Part shown: one piece after another, positions 51,807-60,192 of the stretch
How the letters are laid out: each line of letters begins with the position of its first letter
Numbering within the stretch: position 1 is the stretch's first letter
Assembly (NCBI GenBank): GCA_028693165.1
Contig: JAQUVX010000021.1
Coordinates: 1-64,000, forward strand
Length of the DNA stretch: 64,000 bases
Reading direction: 5' to 3'
Source of the DNA: Lachnospiraceae bacterium
Lineage (GTDB): Bacteria; Bacillota; Clostridia; Lachnospirales; Lachnospiraceae
Position numbers and translations under genes: made by a program
Notes under the pieces: generated by a model
What the model was told of the DNA's origin: nothing
The model's input: the letters and a program-made list of their open reading frames with translations, nothing else
The model's database searches: none

Positions 51807-52676
51807 CTAATTTGTCAAAAATCCCTTTCCGATAATCTCACTGGAATTGGAAATCAGCATAAAGGCCTTCGGGTCCACCTGCCGGATGTAGTTGCGCAGC
51901 TTGACCGCCTGCCCGCGCTTCATCATCGTCATGATCACGGTCTTCTCGTGGTGGGAGAATGCCCCCTGCGCCTCGTAGACCGTAGCGCTTCGGTTCAGCT
52001 CGTGGATGATGTATTCGCAGATCGGATCCGGGTTATCACAGATGATATTGAAGCATTTGCACATGTTGATGTTCTCAATGACACCGTCAATCACGAGGGA
52101 TTTCGCAATAAGACCCAGGCTGGAATACAGTCCCGTCGTCGGTCCGATGACAAAAAATGCCAGCACCACGGAAGCGACGTCCACCAGAAGCAGCGCCGTG
52201 CCGATATTCATACTGGTGTGCTTGCGCAGGATCATGGCGATAATGTCCGTGCCGCCGCTGGATGCGCCGATATTGAACAGGATCGCGGAACCTACCGCCG
52301 GAAGAAAGATCGCAAAGACCAGCTCCAGCATCGGCTCATAGGTCATCGGGGAGTACATCGGATAGACCCGCTCCAAAAAGGACAGGGCAAAGGACATTAA
52401 CATACTGGCATACACCGTCTTAATTCCCACATCGGTTCCCAGAAAGAGGAAGCCCAGCACCAGCAGTCCCGTATTCACCACAAACGTGAAATCACTGGCC
52501 GTCCAGTTGGTAACCTTACTGACGATCGTGGAAAAACCGGTTACACCACCAAACGCAAAGTTATTCGGAAACTTAAAAAAATAGATACCAACCACCATGA
52601 TCAGAATACTGATCGTAATCAAACCATACTCCGCTGCCTTTCGCAAAGTAGGATTTTGAATCTCTGCTGTAGCCAT
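51807..52676 (-). CDS. YitT family membrane protein (DUF161 + DUF2179)
   Basis: 289 residues with five or six TM segments (AFGGVTGFSTIVSKVTNWTA, LFNIGASSGGTDIIAMIL) and a C-terminal cytoplasmic DUF2179 domain (KTVIMTMMKRGQAVKLRNYI, RQVDPKAF). The start at 52676 has GGGAGGAGAA directly upstream; an earlier in-frame ATG lacks one. The family is widespread in Firmicutes; its transport role is not settled. Confidence 0.93.
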   Translation of the reverse strand: MATAEIQNPTLRKAAEYGLITISILIMVVGIYFFKFPNNFAFGGVTGFSTIVSKVTNWTASDFTFVVNTGLLVLGFLFLGTDVGIKTVYASMLMSFALSFLERVYPMYSPMTYEPMLELVFAIFLPAVGSAILFNIGASSGGTDIIAMILRKHTSMNIGTALLLVDVASVVLAFFVIGPTTGLYSSLGLIAKSLVIDGVIENINMCKCFNIICDNPDPICEYIIHELNRSATVYEAQGAFSHHEKTVIMTMMKRGQAVKLRNYIRQVDPKAFMLISNSSEIIGKGFLTN

Positions 52677-52795
52677 TTCTCCTCCCAAAAGGCGTACAAA
52701 AGGCACAAACAAAACCAGCTATGGTATCTTGTCTGTGTAGCTGTGTAACACCTTTGTTACTCACTATGATAATTTTATGCTGCTGTGTAAAACAA

Positions 52796-52824
52796 TGACT
52801 GGCAGAATCATCTCCTGCCAGTCA
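52796..52824 (-). terminator. Terminator after the GATase-like hydrolase gene
   Basis: TGACTGGCAG / CTGCCAGTCA, a perfect 10-bp stem with a 9-nt loop, is followed on the minus strand by TTGTTTTAC. Confidence 0.85.
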
Positions 52825-52881
52825 GAATATACCGCTTCCTCTGTCAAAACACAAACACTATTCTTGTTGGAAATGCCACAG

Positions 52882-53604
52882 TCAAAGCATTGTGGAACAA
52901 GCCTCTGCAAACGAACGGAACAATTTCCTGCTGTTCTCGTCCACCTTCCAGGAAAATTCCGGATGCCACTGTGTCGCCACAACAAACCGTTTATCCGGCA
53001 TTCGCACCGCCTCGACCAGTCCGTCTTCCGACACGGCCAGCGCTTCCAGCCCCGGTGCCAGCGTCCAAATCGCCTGATGGTGATAGCTGTTGACCGCAAG
53101 CTCTTCCACCCCCAGCAGCTCCGAAAGCCAGGAATCCTGTCTTACCGTCACCGTATGAATCGCGCGGTCATAAGGCGGATGCATGTGATGCTCCACCGTG
53201 CTCTCATGCTGGCTCGGCAGATCCTGGTACAGCGTCCCTCCCAGATATACGTTGAGATACTGGAGACCACGGCAAATCCCAAGCACCGGCTTATCCGCGC
53301 GCAGTGCCTTGTCCAGCACCAGCCGTTCCATCCGGTCCCGCTCTCCGCAGGGAGCTCCGCAAAATTCGCTGGCCGCTTCCCCGTAAAGTGCCGGGTCTAC
53401 ATCGTGTCCTCCGGTCAGTAAAAATCCATCCAACCCATCCACAAGCTGCGCAATCACATCTTCATTCGCGGTCAGCGGCAGCATGACCGGTATCGCTCCT
53501 GCCGCCTCCAGCCCGGTCATGTAGCCAGGCAGCATCCAATAGCTTTCCCTGTTTTCATCAACCAGCGGTATCAGGCCGATCATCGGCATCTTTTTTCTGC
53601 TCAC
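52882..53604 (-). CDS. Class I glutamine-amidotransferase-like gamma-glutamyl hydrolase (PuuD-like)
   Basis: 240 residues of the peptidase C26 / gamma-glutamyl-GABA hydrolase group. GFLLTGGHDVDPALYGE comes first, the nucleophile Cys is in GICRGLQYLNV, and the His-Glu pair is in ATQWHPEF. A GTG start at 53604 is preferred because AGGAGG lies nine bases upstream; ATG codons on both sides lack spacing. The gene starts inside the 3' end of the phosphoesterase gene (47-bp overlap), so translation is probably coupled. The exact gamma-glutamyl substrate is unknown. Confidence 0.88.
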   Translation of the reverse strand: MSRKKMPMIGLIPLVDENRESYWMLPGYMTGLEAAGAIPVMLPLTANEDVIAQLVDGLDGFLLTGGHDVDPALYGEAASEFCGAPCGERDRMERLVLDKALRADKPVLGICRGLQYLNVYLGGTLYQDLPSQHESTVEHHMHPPYDRAIHTVTVRQDSWLSELLGVEELAVNSYHHQAIWTLAPGLEALAVSEDGLVEAVRMPDKRFVVATQWHPEFSWKVDENSRKLFRSFAEACSTML

Positions 53605-55252
53605 CTGTCTCATCCTCCTGTGTCTCATGTTCCTGTGTCTCATCGTTCCAGTGATATTCCCAGTCATGTTGATCCTTGACCACATCCTTGATCATCGCCT
53701 GCATCTGCGCCGTATAAATCCCCTTCGGGGCCACCCGCTCCCATACCTTATAGATGGAAGCCGTCTGCAGCCGGTCGCGGCTCATCGCATTGCCTGCACA
53801 ATAATCATAATATAAATCCGCATAAAGCTCCGCCATCCGCTCTCCCAGCTCCAGTGGAACCAGTTCGATCTTCTTACTGATCTGTCCCCGTATCACGTTT
53901 TTGAGGAAATGCTCGGACCATGTGTCAAACTTCAAAAGCTCCGGATTCTCACTTCCCCGGGCTGCGGCGTAGGCTGCCACATCCACCGAACGGGTCTCAA
54001 ATTTCATGCCGCCATCCAGATTCCAGGACAGCCATCCATATTGATTCGGTGCTATGGAATAGGGGCTGAGGACAATCTCGCTGATGTTGTAATCCGCCCC
54101 GCCAAGTCCCGGCGCCGGCTGGTATCGCTTGATCCGCTGGGCATGAAGATGTCCGCTGATGTAAAGCGGTGTCTGATATTTCTCCAAAAGCTCCCGCACG
54201 GTTTCTCCATTTTCCAGCGTGCACTGCGTTGTGTAAAGACGGCTCTCCGAAAGCAGATTGTGATGCGCGATCGGAAGGATCTGAATCCCGTGTTCGCCTG
54301 CCAGCTTCAGGTGCGCCTCCAGCCATGCAAGCGTCTCCGGCTTCAATCTCCCCTCAACGTGATTGCGGTCCTCGTACTGACACGAATCCAGCATCAGCAG
54401 CCAGTGAGTGGCATCCAGCGGATACATATAGCTTAAGGACGCCGGATCCCGGCTGGGTGACTGATCATAGCCGAATTCATGGTACAGCTCCAGAAAATCT
54501 TCTCCGCTCTCCAGATATTCGGCTTCCGTCCGCTTCGTGCCAAAATACGTCGCGGCATCCTTGTTGTTGATATCGTGATTTCCAGGTATCACAACCACCT
54601 GCACGCCGGCTTCCTGCAGGTTATGTAGCTTCTCTGCGAGATATACGTGATTCTCCCGCTCTCCGTTCAGGGTAATGTCACCGCTCAGCACCAGCGCCGT
54701 CGGCTTCTGTTCCAATGCCTCCGTCAGCAGCGCGTCGATCATCTCATCGCTGTACTGACTGGCCTTTCCGTCATCGCCCTCCAACATCTTCTGAAATGCG
54801 GTCCCGTCATCATGGGTGGTGCGGCTCATATAATGCAGATCCGATGCCAGCATAATCCTGGGCGGATCATAGGGCTTTTCCGGCTCTGCTTCCAGATCTC
54901 CGGCGGCCTCTCGCTGCCCTCTGTCCGTCCACGCTCTGTCGGTCTTGCTCCTGCCATATTTTCTGCCGTATTTCCTTCCATTTTTCCCGTCGGAAGCGGA
55001 TTCCTGTGTCTGTCCGTCCTGTCCGCCGTCTTCCGAATCCGCTTCGTTCGCCCGGCTTTCCTCGTCTCCTGCGGTTTCCCAATCCGCATTGGACGGCGTT
55101 TCTATCTGTGTTTCCTCTATAATTGCTGTGCTGCCCGTCGGCTCCCTGTCTGGATGCTTCGGTGTCAGAACCCCCAACAGGTACACGATACCGAAACATG
55201 CCAGAAGCAGAAGCAACTGCAGCAGCACAATGATCACTCTTTTTATTTTCAT
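53558..55252 (-). CDS. Membrane-anchored calcineurin-like metallophosphoesterase
   Basis: 564 residues. An N-terminal TM anchor (VIIVLLQLLLLLACFGIVYL) is followed by a low-complexity Glu/Asp/Arg/Gly-rich linker to about 130. The phosphoesterase domain has MLASDLHYMSR, ALVLSGDITLNGER, VIPGNHDINNKD and ISGHLHAQR. The C-terminal 150 residues end in a Glu/Asp/Lys-rich tail. It probably acts on the outer face of the membrane; the substrate is unknown. Confidence 0.88.
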   Translation of the reverse strand: MKIKRVIIVLLQLLLLLACFGIVYLLGVLTPKHPDREPTGSTAIIEETQIETPSNADWETAGDEESRANEADSEDGGQDGQTQESASDGKNGRKYGRKYGRSKTDRAWTDRGQREAAGDLEAEPEKPYDPPRIMLASDLHYMSRTTHDDGTAFQKMLEGDDGKASQYSDEMIDALLTEALEQKPTALVLSGDITLNGERENHVYLAEKLHNLQEAGVQVVVIPGNHDINNKDAATYFGTKRTEAEYLESGEDFLELYHEFGYDQSPSRDPASLSYMYPLDATHWLLMLDSCQYEDRNHVEGRLKPETLAWLEAHLKLAGEHGIQILPIAHHNLLSESRLYTTQCTLENGETVRELLEKYQTPLYISGHLHAQRIKRYQPAPGLGGADYNISEIVLSPYSIAPNQYGWLSWNLDGGMKFETRSVDVAAYAAARGSENPELLKFDTWSEHFLKNVIRGQISKKIELVPLELGERMAELYADLYYDYCAGNAMSRDRLQTASIYKVWERVAPKGIYTAQMQAMIKDVVKDQHDWEYHWNDETQEHETQEDETGEQKKDADDRPDTAG

Positions 55253-55319
55253 ATTCTGTCATTCCTTCTGTCGTTCGCCATCATAGCATACTTTGCGGCA
55301 AAAGGGAAGACACTCTTTT

Positions 55320-56609
55320 TTATTCGATATCGTTGACGCAAATCGCACCGTACGGGCGGATGCTCATGCGGTATGCACTTCCCTCACCCAACGCTTTTTC
55401 AATATAAGCAATGTATTCTTCCACAATCTCATCCGGCAGCATTGCCATAATCACGCCTGCAAATCCACCGCCATGTACGCGGCAGGCGCCTTTTTGCTTC
55501 TCGGCAATGAAAAGCTCCGTCAGTGCCAGCGCGATGGAAATTCCCTGCTCCTGGAAATCCGAATTGGTGTAGCAGTTTTGCAGCCACTTCCAGGAAGAAT
55601 TGCCCGACGCCGTGATATTGTACAGGAAATCCTGAAAACGGCCGTCCTTCAGTGCAGCCACTTCCGCTTCCACCCGCTTGTTCTCCTCGAAGAAATGCAG
55701 GGCGCGCATCACAGAACGGTCCCCGGCATAAGCACGTACCTCTTTCAGCTGTGCCAGCACCTGCTCCTCGTCCAGCTCCGCGCAGACCTCCTTGCCAAAG
55801 AACTGCGCCACCTTCTTCATCTCAAATGGAATCGAAGAATAATCCTCGCTCAGATCTGCATGGCCGCGGCCTGTCTGCACGATGATCAGACTGTGCTTCT
55901 GAGAGGCAAAATCGAAATCAATCTGCTCCACCACCGGCGCTGTCGGCTCCAGAAAATCGATGGTAATCAGTCCGCCCACCGCACAGGCCATCTGGTCCAG
56001 AAGTCCCGATGCCTTGTCCCAATATACATTCTCGGAATATTTTCCGATGTGCGCGTAAGCCACCGTATCCATCCGGCCTTCATTGAAAAATTTATTGAGC
56101 ATGGAACAGAGCAGCATCTCAAACGAAGCCGAAGAGCTGACTCCTGCGGAACTGATCACGTTGCTTGTAATGTAGGCATCAAATCCGCCGATCTCATAAC
56201 CTGAATCCTGAAATCCCTTCAAAAGTCCCTTTACCAGATCGATGGTTCCGGATTTCTTCTCGCTGGGTTCTAAGCTGTTCAAATCAATCGTGAACTTCTG
56301 ATGGAAGGTCTCGCTGACAATATTTACCAGGGAAGACTGATTCACCGCCGCAATGCCGACGCAGTCCAGGTTGATGCTTCCTGCCAGCACCTTTCCGTGG
56401 TTGTGGTCCGTATGGTTGCCGCTGATCTCGGTCCGGCCCGGAGAACTGAACATCATGATCTCCTGATCCCCGAAGGTATCTCTGAATTTCTGTACCATGT
56501 CGCTGTAGCGGGCAATATTCTCTTCCACCTTGTCTGCCCCGTACAACACCTCCATCAGATGCTTCATCTTTTCTGATCCCAATACCTGCAACGTTTCTGC
56601 TGATTTCAT
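55320..56609 (-). CDS. galK: Galactokinase
   Basis: 429 residues, GHMP kinase family. The galactokinase signature is GRTEISGNHTDHNHGKVLAG, the ATP loop is VISSAGVSSSASFE and the third motif is HGGGFAGVIMAML. It phosphorylates galactose at C1 for the Leloir pathway. It is slightly longer than the E. coli enzyme (382) because of an N-terminal extension of about 40 residues, common in this group. No galT or galE is adjacent. Confidence 0.95.
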   Translation of the reverse strand: MKSAETLQVLGSEKMKHLMEVLYGADKVEENIARYSDMVQKFRDTFGDQEIMMFSSPGRTEISGNHTDHNHGKVLAGSINLDCVGIAAVNQSSLVNIVSETFHQKFTIDLNSLEPSEKKSGTIDLVKGLLKGFQDSGYEIGGFDAYITSNVISSAGVSSSASFEMLLCSMLNKFFNEGRMDTVAYAHIGKYSENVYWDKASGLLDQMACAVGGLITIDFLEPTAPVVEQIDFDFASQKHSLIIVQTGRGHADLSEDYSSIPFEMKKVAQFFGKEVCAELDEEQVLAQLKEVRAYAGDRSVMRALHFFEENKRVEAEVAALKDGRFQDFLYNITASGNSSWKWLQNCYTNSDFQEQGISIALALTELFIAEKQKGACRVHGGGFAGVIMAMLPDEIVEEYIAYIEKALGEGSAYRMSIRPYGAICVNDIE

Positions 56610-56754
56610 GTCTTACCCCTCCACATTCGTCTAAGTCCTTGTTGTAAACTTCCCCGGCCCTTTCAGGCACTAATAAAAGTATAGCACAGACCATGTTTTT
56701 CGGACAATACAATATTCTTCTGTTTTGTTATGTTTTATTGTTCTTATGGGTGGT

Positions 56755-56783
56755 TTGACAGTTTTTTTCGGATGTGCTAAGAT
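56755..56783 (+). promoter_or_regulatory. Promoter of the radical SAM gene
   Basis: Plus strand -35 TTGACA (56755-56760), 17-bp spacer, -10 TAAGAT (56778-56783), 22 bp before the start codon at 56806. Confidence 0.8.
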
Positions 56784-56805
56784 GGGGCAAACACGGAGGG
56801 TCGCT

Positions 56806-57798
56806 ATGAACTGGAACGGAAAACCATACCATACTCTCGACTATGAGATGAAACAGCGCTTTGGCACAAAAGTATATAAGATCGCACTGGACGGCGGCAT
56901 GACCTGCCCCAACCGTGATGGCCATCTGGACACGCGGGGCTGCATCTTTTGCAGTGCCGGGGGCTCCGGGGATTTTGCTGTGCCGCAGACCTTAAGCCCG
57001 GCGCAGACTATTTCCGCCACAACTTTAATCGCAGACTCGGTAACGGCGCAGATCGACCAGGCCATCGAGCGCATCCAGCATAAGATGGGCCGCAGTCCCG
57101 GTGCCTACATCGCCTATTTTCAGTCCTACACCAACACCTACGCGCCGCTTCCCTATCTGCGGGAATTGTTTACCGCCGCACTCTCCCATCCCCAGATCCG
57201 GGTGCTTTCCATCGCCACGCGGCCCGACTGCCTCCCGGATGAAGTGCTGGAGCTCTGCGCGGAATTAAATCAGATCAAGCCGGTCTGGCTGGAGCTTGGA
57301 TTGCAGACGATCCACCCACAGACCTCCGCATTCATCCGCCGCGGCTATGACCTCGCCTGCTTTTCCGATGCGTTAAAACGCCTGCGCGCCCGCGGGCTCG
57401 AAGCCATCGTCCACGTCATCCTCGGACTTCCGGGAGAAGACCGCAGGGAGATGCTTCAAACAGTCTCCTGGCTGGCCGGCCAGGATATTCAGGGGATCAA
57501 GCTTCAGCTGCTCCACGTACTGCGCGGGACGGATCTGGCCCGGATTTACGAGGAGGAGCCATTTCCGGTCATGTCCATGGACGCGTATCTGGATCTGGTT
57601 TTAGACTGTATCGCACTTCTTCCGCCGGAGCTGGTCATACACCGCATTACCGGCGACGGGCCAAAATCGCTGCTGATCGCCCCGCTCTGGAGCGCAAATA
57701 AGCGCCTGGTGCTCAATTCGCTCACCAGACGCTTTCAGGAACGTGGCATTTCTCAGGGCTGTGCCTGGGCCGGAACCACACGGCCATCGGATTCGTAA
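56806..57798 (+). CDS. TIGR01212 family radical SAM protein (YtqA-like)
   Basis: 330 residues. It starts MNWNGKPYHTLDYEMKQRFG, the family hallmark. The cluster motif is CPNRDG..GCIFCSAGGSGDF, with the first Cys about ten residues ahead of the CxxC pair. Later conserved segments are YFQSYTNTYAP, WLELGLQTIHPQTSAFIRRG and HVILGLPGEDR. The start at 56806 has GGAGGG upstream. The reaction is not established. The 3' end overlaps the convergent capA-like gene by 46 bp. Confidence 0.93.
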   Translation: MNWNGKPYHTLDYEMKQRFGTKVYKIALDGGMTCPNRDGHLDTRGCIFCSAGGSGDFAVPQTLSPAQTISATTLIADSVTAQIDQAIERIQHKMGRSPGAYIAYFQSYTNTYAPLPYLRELFTAALSHPQIRVLSIATRPDCLPDEVLELCAELNQIKPVWLELGLQTIHPQTSAFIRRGYDLACFSDALKRLRARGLEAIVHVILGLPGEDRREMLQTVSWLAGQDIQGIKLQLLHVLRGTDLARIYEEEPFPVMSMDAYLDLVLDCIALLPPELVIHRITGDGPKSLLIAPLWSANKRLVLNSLTRRFQERGISQGCAWAGTTRPSDS

Positions 57799-58949
57799 TG
57801 CACATCAAAGGAGATGCTTGCCAGATACTGATAGAACTCCTGTAGCTTCACCGCGTCCGTGAGGGTGCGCGTGTAGCCTGCACCGGAGGTTCCCGGAACC
57901 ACACGAAGTGCCGCTGTCCCCTGATCCAGTGTAACCTGCAAAAGCATGGTTTTTGGGATCGTACTTCCGAACACGAAGTTTCCAAGGCTGTATACGATCG
58001 GTTTTCCCTTGTAATATTCGATTCCCTGCAGGACGTGGGGATGACTCCCGATCACAAGATCTGCGCCCGCATCGATGCACTGCTGTCCCAGCGTCCGCTG
58101 GTAATCCTGCGGCTGTTCGTCCCGCTCAATTCCCCAATGCACAAACACAACCACATAATCTTCTGTCTGGCGGAGCGCCTTGATCTTCGCCAATAAATGC
58201 GTGGCATCATAGGCTGCCAGCATTCCGGCATGATTCTTTCCGGCTGCCCAGCCCGCTTCCGGTATGACCCGCGTTGCACCGAGGATTGCGATCCGGCTGC
58301 CCTGTTTCTCAATTTGAATCGGCTGACTGGCCGCCTCCAGATTCGCACCCGCTCCGGTATGCAAAATCCCCGCTCCATCCAGTGTCGTACAGGAATCTAA
58401 AAGTGCGTCCTCGCCAAAATCCAACGCATGGTTGTTCGCCAGGGAGGCTCCGTCGATCCCCATCTCCTGAAACATAGAAACCTTCTCCGTCGGCAGCCGG
58501 AAGGTGTATTCCTTATCCGCCGCCTGCACGCCCCGGTCACTGAACGGAAATTCCTCATTCACCATGAAGAAATCCGCACCGCCGATCGCCTGCCGGTAGC
58601 CTTCATCCAGAACACCGGCAATCCCGCCCGCCTTCTCATAGGCATTCAGGACATGGCTTGACAGCAGCACATCGCCTCCAAACAGCAGCTCCACCGGCTG
58701 CGGCGCGGTCGGAGGTGCGGTCGGCTCCATCGGCTCTGCGGGCTGTGTTTCCGGCTCTTGATCTGCTGCCGTGGTCATCTCCTGCTCAATCAAAATACCG
58801 GAGTCCTCCACAGACACTCCGGTATCTTCCAGATGGATATCCGCCGATGTCTCCAGTTCAATTCGCTCATAATCCTGGCTTTGACATCCCGCCAGCAGTC
58901 CCGCTGCCAGCACCACCGCTAACATCCATGTATGGTTGTATTTCCTCAT
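57753..58949 (-). CDS. CapA family lipoprotein (PGA_cap metallophosphatase fold)
   Basis: 398 residues. The signal peptide ends in LLAGC (Cys at about 22), followed by a Glu/Thr/Pro-rich linker and then the CapA domain (LLFGGDVLLSSHV, SLANNHALDFGEDALLDS, HWGIERDEQPQDYQ, VIGSHPHVLQG). This fold is linked to poly-gamma-glutamate capsule handling, but isolated homologues are often of unknown role, and no capBC genes are here. Convergent overlap with the radical SAM gene; 31 bp after degV. Confidence 0.92.
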   Translation of the reverse strand: MRKYNHTWMLAVVLAAGLLAGCQSQDYERIELETSADIHLEDTGVSVEDSGILIEQEMTTAADQEPETQPAEPMEPTAPPTAPQPVELLFGGDVLLSSHVLNAYEKAGGIAGVLDEGYRQAIGGADFFMVNEEFPFSDRGVQAADKEYTFRLPTEKVSMFQEMGIDGASLANNHALDFGEDALLDSCTTLDGAGILHTGAGANLEAASQPIQIEKQGSRIAILGATRVIPEAGWAAGKNHAGMLAAYDATHLLAKIKALRQTEDYVVVFVHWGIERDEQPQDYQRTLGQQCIDAGADLVIGSHPHVLQGIEYYKGKPIVYSLGNFVFGSTIPKTMLLQVTLDQGTAALRVVPGTSGAGYTRTLTDAVKLQEFYQYLASISFDVHYESDGRVVPAQAQP

Positions 58950-58980
58950 CTGATTCCTATTCCTTTTCTTCCTGACTGCT

Positions 58981-59820
58981 CTAACCGACTACCAGCACAA
59001 TCCCGCCGTCTCCGGCGTACACGGTAGCCACACCGGCCGTCTCTGTCGTCACGATCTCGCGAAATGCTGCCCGCCGCTCCAGCTCTTCTTTGACAAACTG
59101 TGCACGATCCGGGCAGTTGCAGTGTGCAATCACAACGCGCTTCGTCGTCGTATCTTTCCCCTGGCGAACCGCAATCTCACACATCTTCGCAAAGGCCTTG
59201 CTGACACCGCGCGCCTGATCCAGTTTGAGAATCACGCCCTGCTCGGCTCCCATGACCGGTTTGATATTCAATGCCGTGGCAAAAAATGCCTGTAACCCGG
59301 TCAGTCGGCCATTCTTGCGAAGCGGCTCCAGCGAATCGATGACAAAATAGGTTTTCTGCGCATTCCGCAACGCCAATACCCGTCTGGAAACCTCCTCGAA
59401 GCTGAGTCCCTCTTCTTCCCACTCACCAATGGACAACGCCAGGTTCAATTCTCCCGAGGAGGCCGACTCCGAATCAATAACCAGAATATTCTTCGGGCCA
59501 AATTCTTCTTCATATAAGCTCTTGCCAAGGACAGCGCTGTTGTAAGTGCCGCTCAAGTGACTGGAAAGCGTGATCACATACACATTTTCCGCGTCACAGG
59601 CATATGCTTCTTTAAATGCTTCCGGGGACGGACAGGCCGTCTTAGGGCAATTCGGGCTCGCCTTCACCCGTCCGATAAAGGCTTTCTGATCAAATGTCTC
59701 ATCATCCACCACCATGACATCATCTACCTGCAGGGTCAGGGGTACCATCTGATACCGCGGGTTCGCTTTCAGTTCTTTTGTCAAATCCAGGCAGCTGTCA
59801 CCAATAATTTTGTAGCTCAT
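58981..59820 (-). CDS. DegV family fatty-acid-binding protein
   Basis: 279 residues. It begins MSYKIIGDSCLDLT and has KTACPSPEAFKEAY, the SSHLSGTYNSA fatty-acid-contact motif and RKNGRLTGLQAF. DegV/FakB proteins present fatty acids to the FakA kinase. It is transcribed from the promoter at 59872-59899, upstream of the capA-like gene. Confidence 0.94.
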   Translation of the reverse strand: MSYKIIGDSCLDLTKELKANPRYQMVPLTLQVDDVMVVDDETFDQKAFIGRVKASPNCPKTACPSPEAFKEAYACDAENVYVITLSSHLSGTYNSAVLGKSLYEEEFGPKNILVIDSESASSGELNLALSIGEWEEEGLSFEEVSRRVLALRNAQKTYFVIDSLEPLRKNGRLTGLQAFFATALNIKPVMGAEQGVILKLDQARGVSKAFAKMCEIAVRQGKDTTTKRVVIAHCNCPDRAQFVKEELERRAAFREIVTTETAGVATVYAGDGGIVLVVG

Positions 59821-59871
59821 GTTGTCCCTCCGAAATATCGTCTCCGCTAAACGTAGTTTTTATTACTACTT

Positions 59872-59899
59872 ATTATAGCATATATTTCGGAGAATTCAA
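59872..59899 (-). promoter_or_regulatory. Promoter of the DegV gene
   Basis: On the minus strand -35 TTGAAT (59899-59894), 16-bp spacer and a perfect -10 TATAAT (59877-59872). Confidence 0.75.
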
Positions 59900-59910
59900 T
59901 ATGCGATTGG

Positions 59911-60152
59911 AGGGGGAGGGCCAAATAATACGCGGTTTCAAAAAGGTCGGGCACGTTTGCGGGGTTGCGAATCCTAGATGTTCTAAAACCGCAGGGATTT
60001 GCTAAAGGCGTCAGGAAAAATCAAAACTCGCTTCGCTCAGACATCTTGATTTTTCCTGACAACGCAAATTCCTGCGGTCTAAGAACTTCTACGGCTTCTG
60101 CAAATGCAAATGTGCCCGACCTTTTTGAAACGGCTGGGTATTGGCCCCCATA
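59911..60152. repeat. About 240-bp imperfect palindrome (MITE-like element)
   Basis: Long nested inverted repeat. Outer arms are GGTTTCAAAAAGGTCGGGCAC (59934 onward; reverse match ending near 60131). Middle arms are ACCGCAGG.ATTTGC with GCAAATTCCTGCGGT. Inner arms are GTCAGGAAAAATCAA (60010-60024) and TTGATTTTTCCTGAC (60046-60060) around a 21-nt centre. Weaker pairing continues outward to GGGCCAA and TTGGCCCCC. It fills the gap between degV and the purine permease and encodes nothing convincing. It looks like a non-autonomous palindromic insertion that could fold into one long hairpin. Confidence 0.8.
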
Positions 60153-60192
60153 CGTTAAAAATCAAAAGCAAATCTTCTGGTCTATGATAAAT

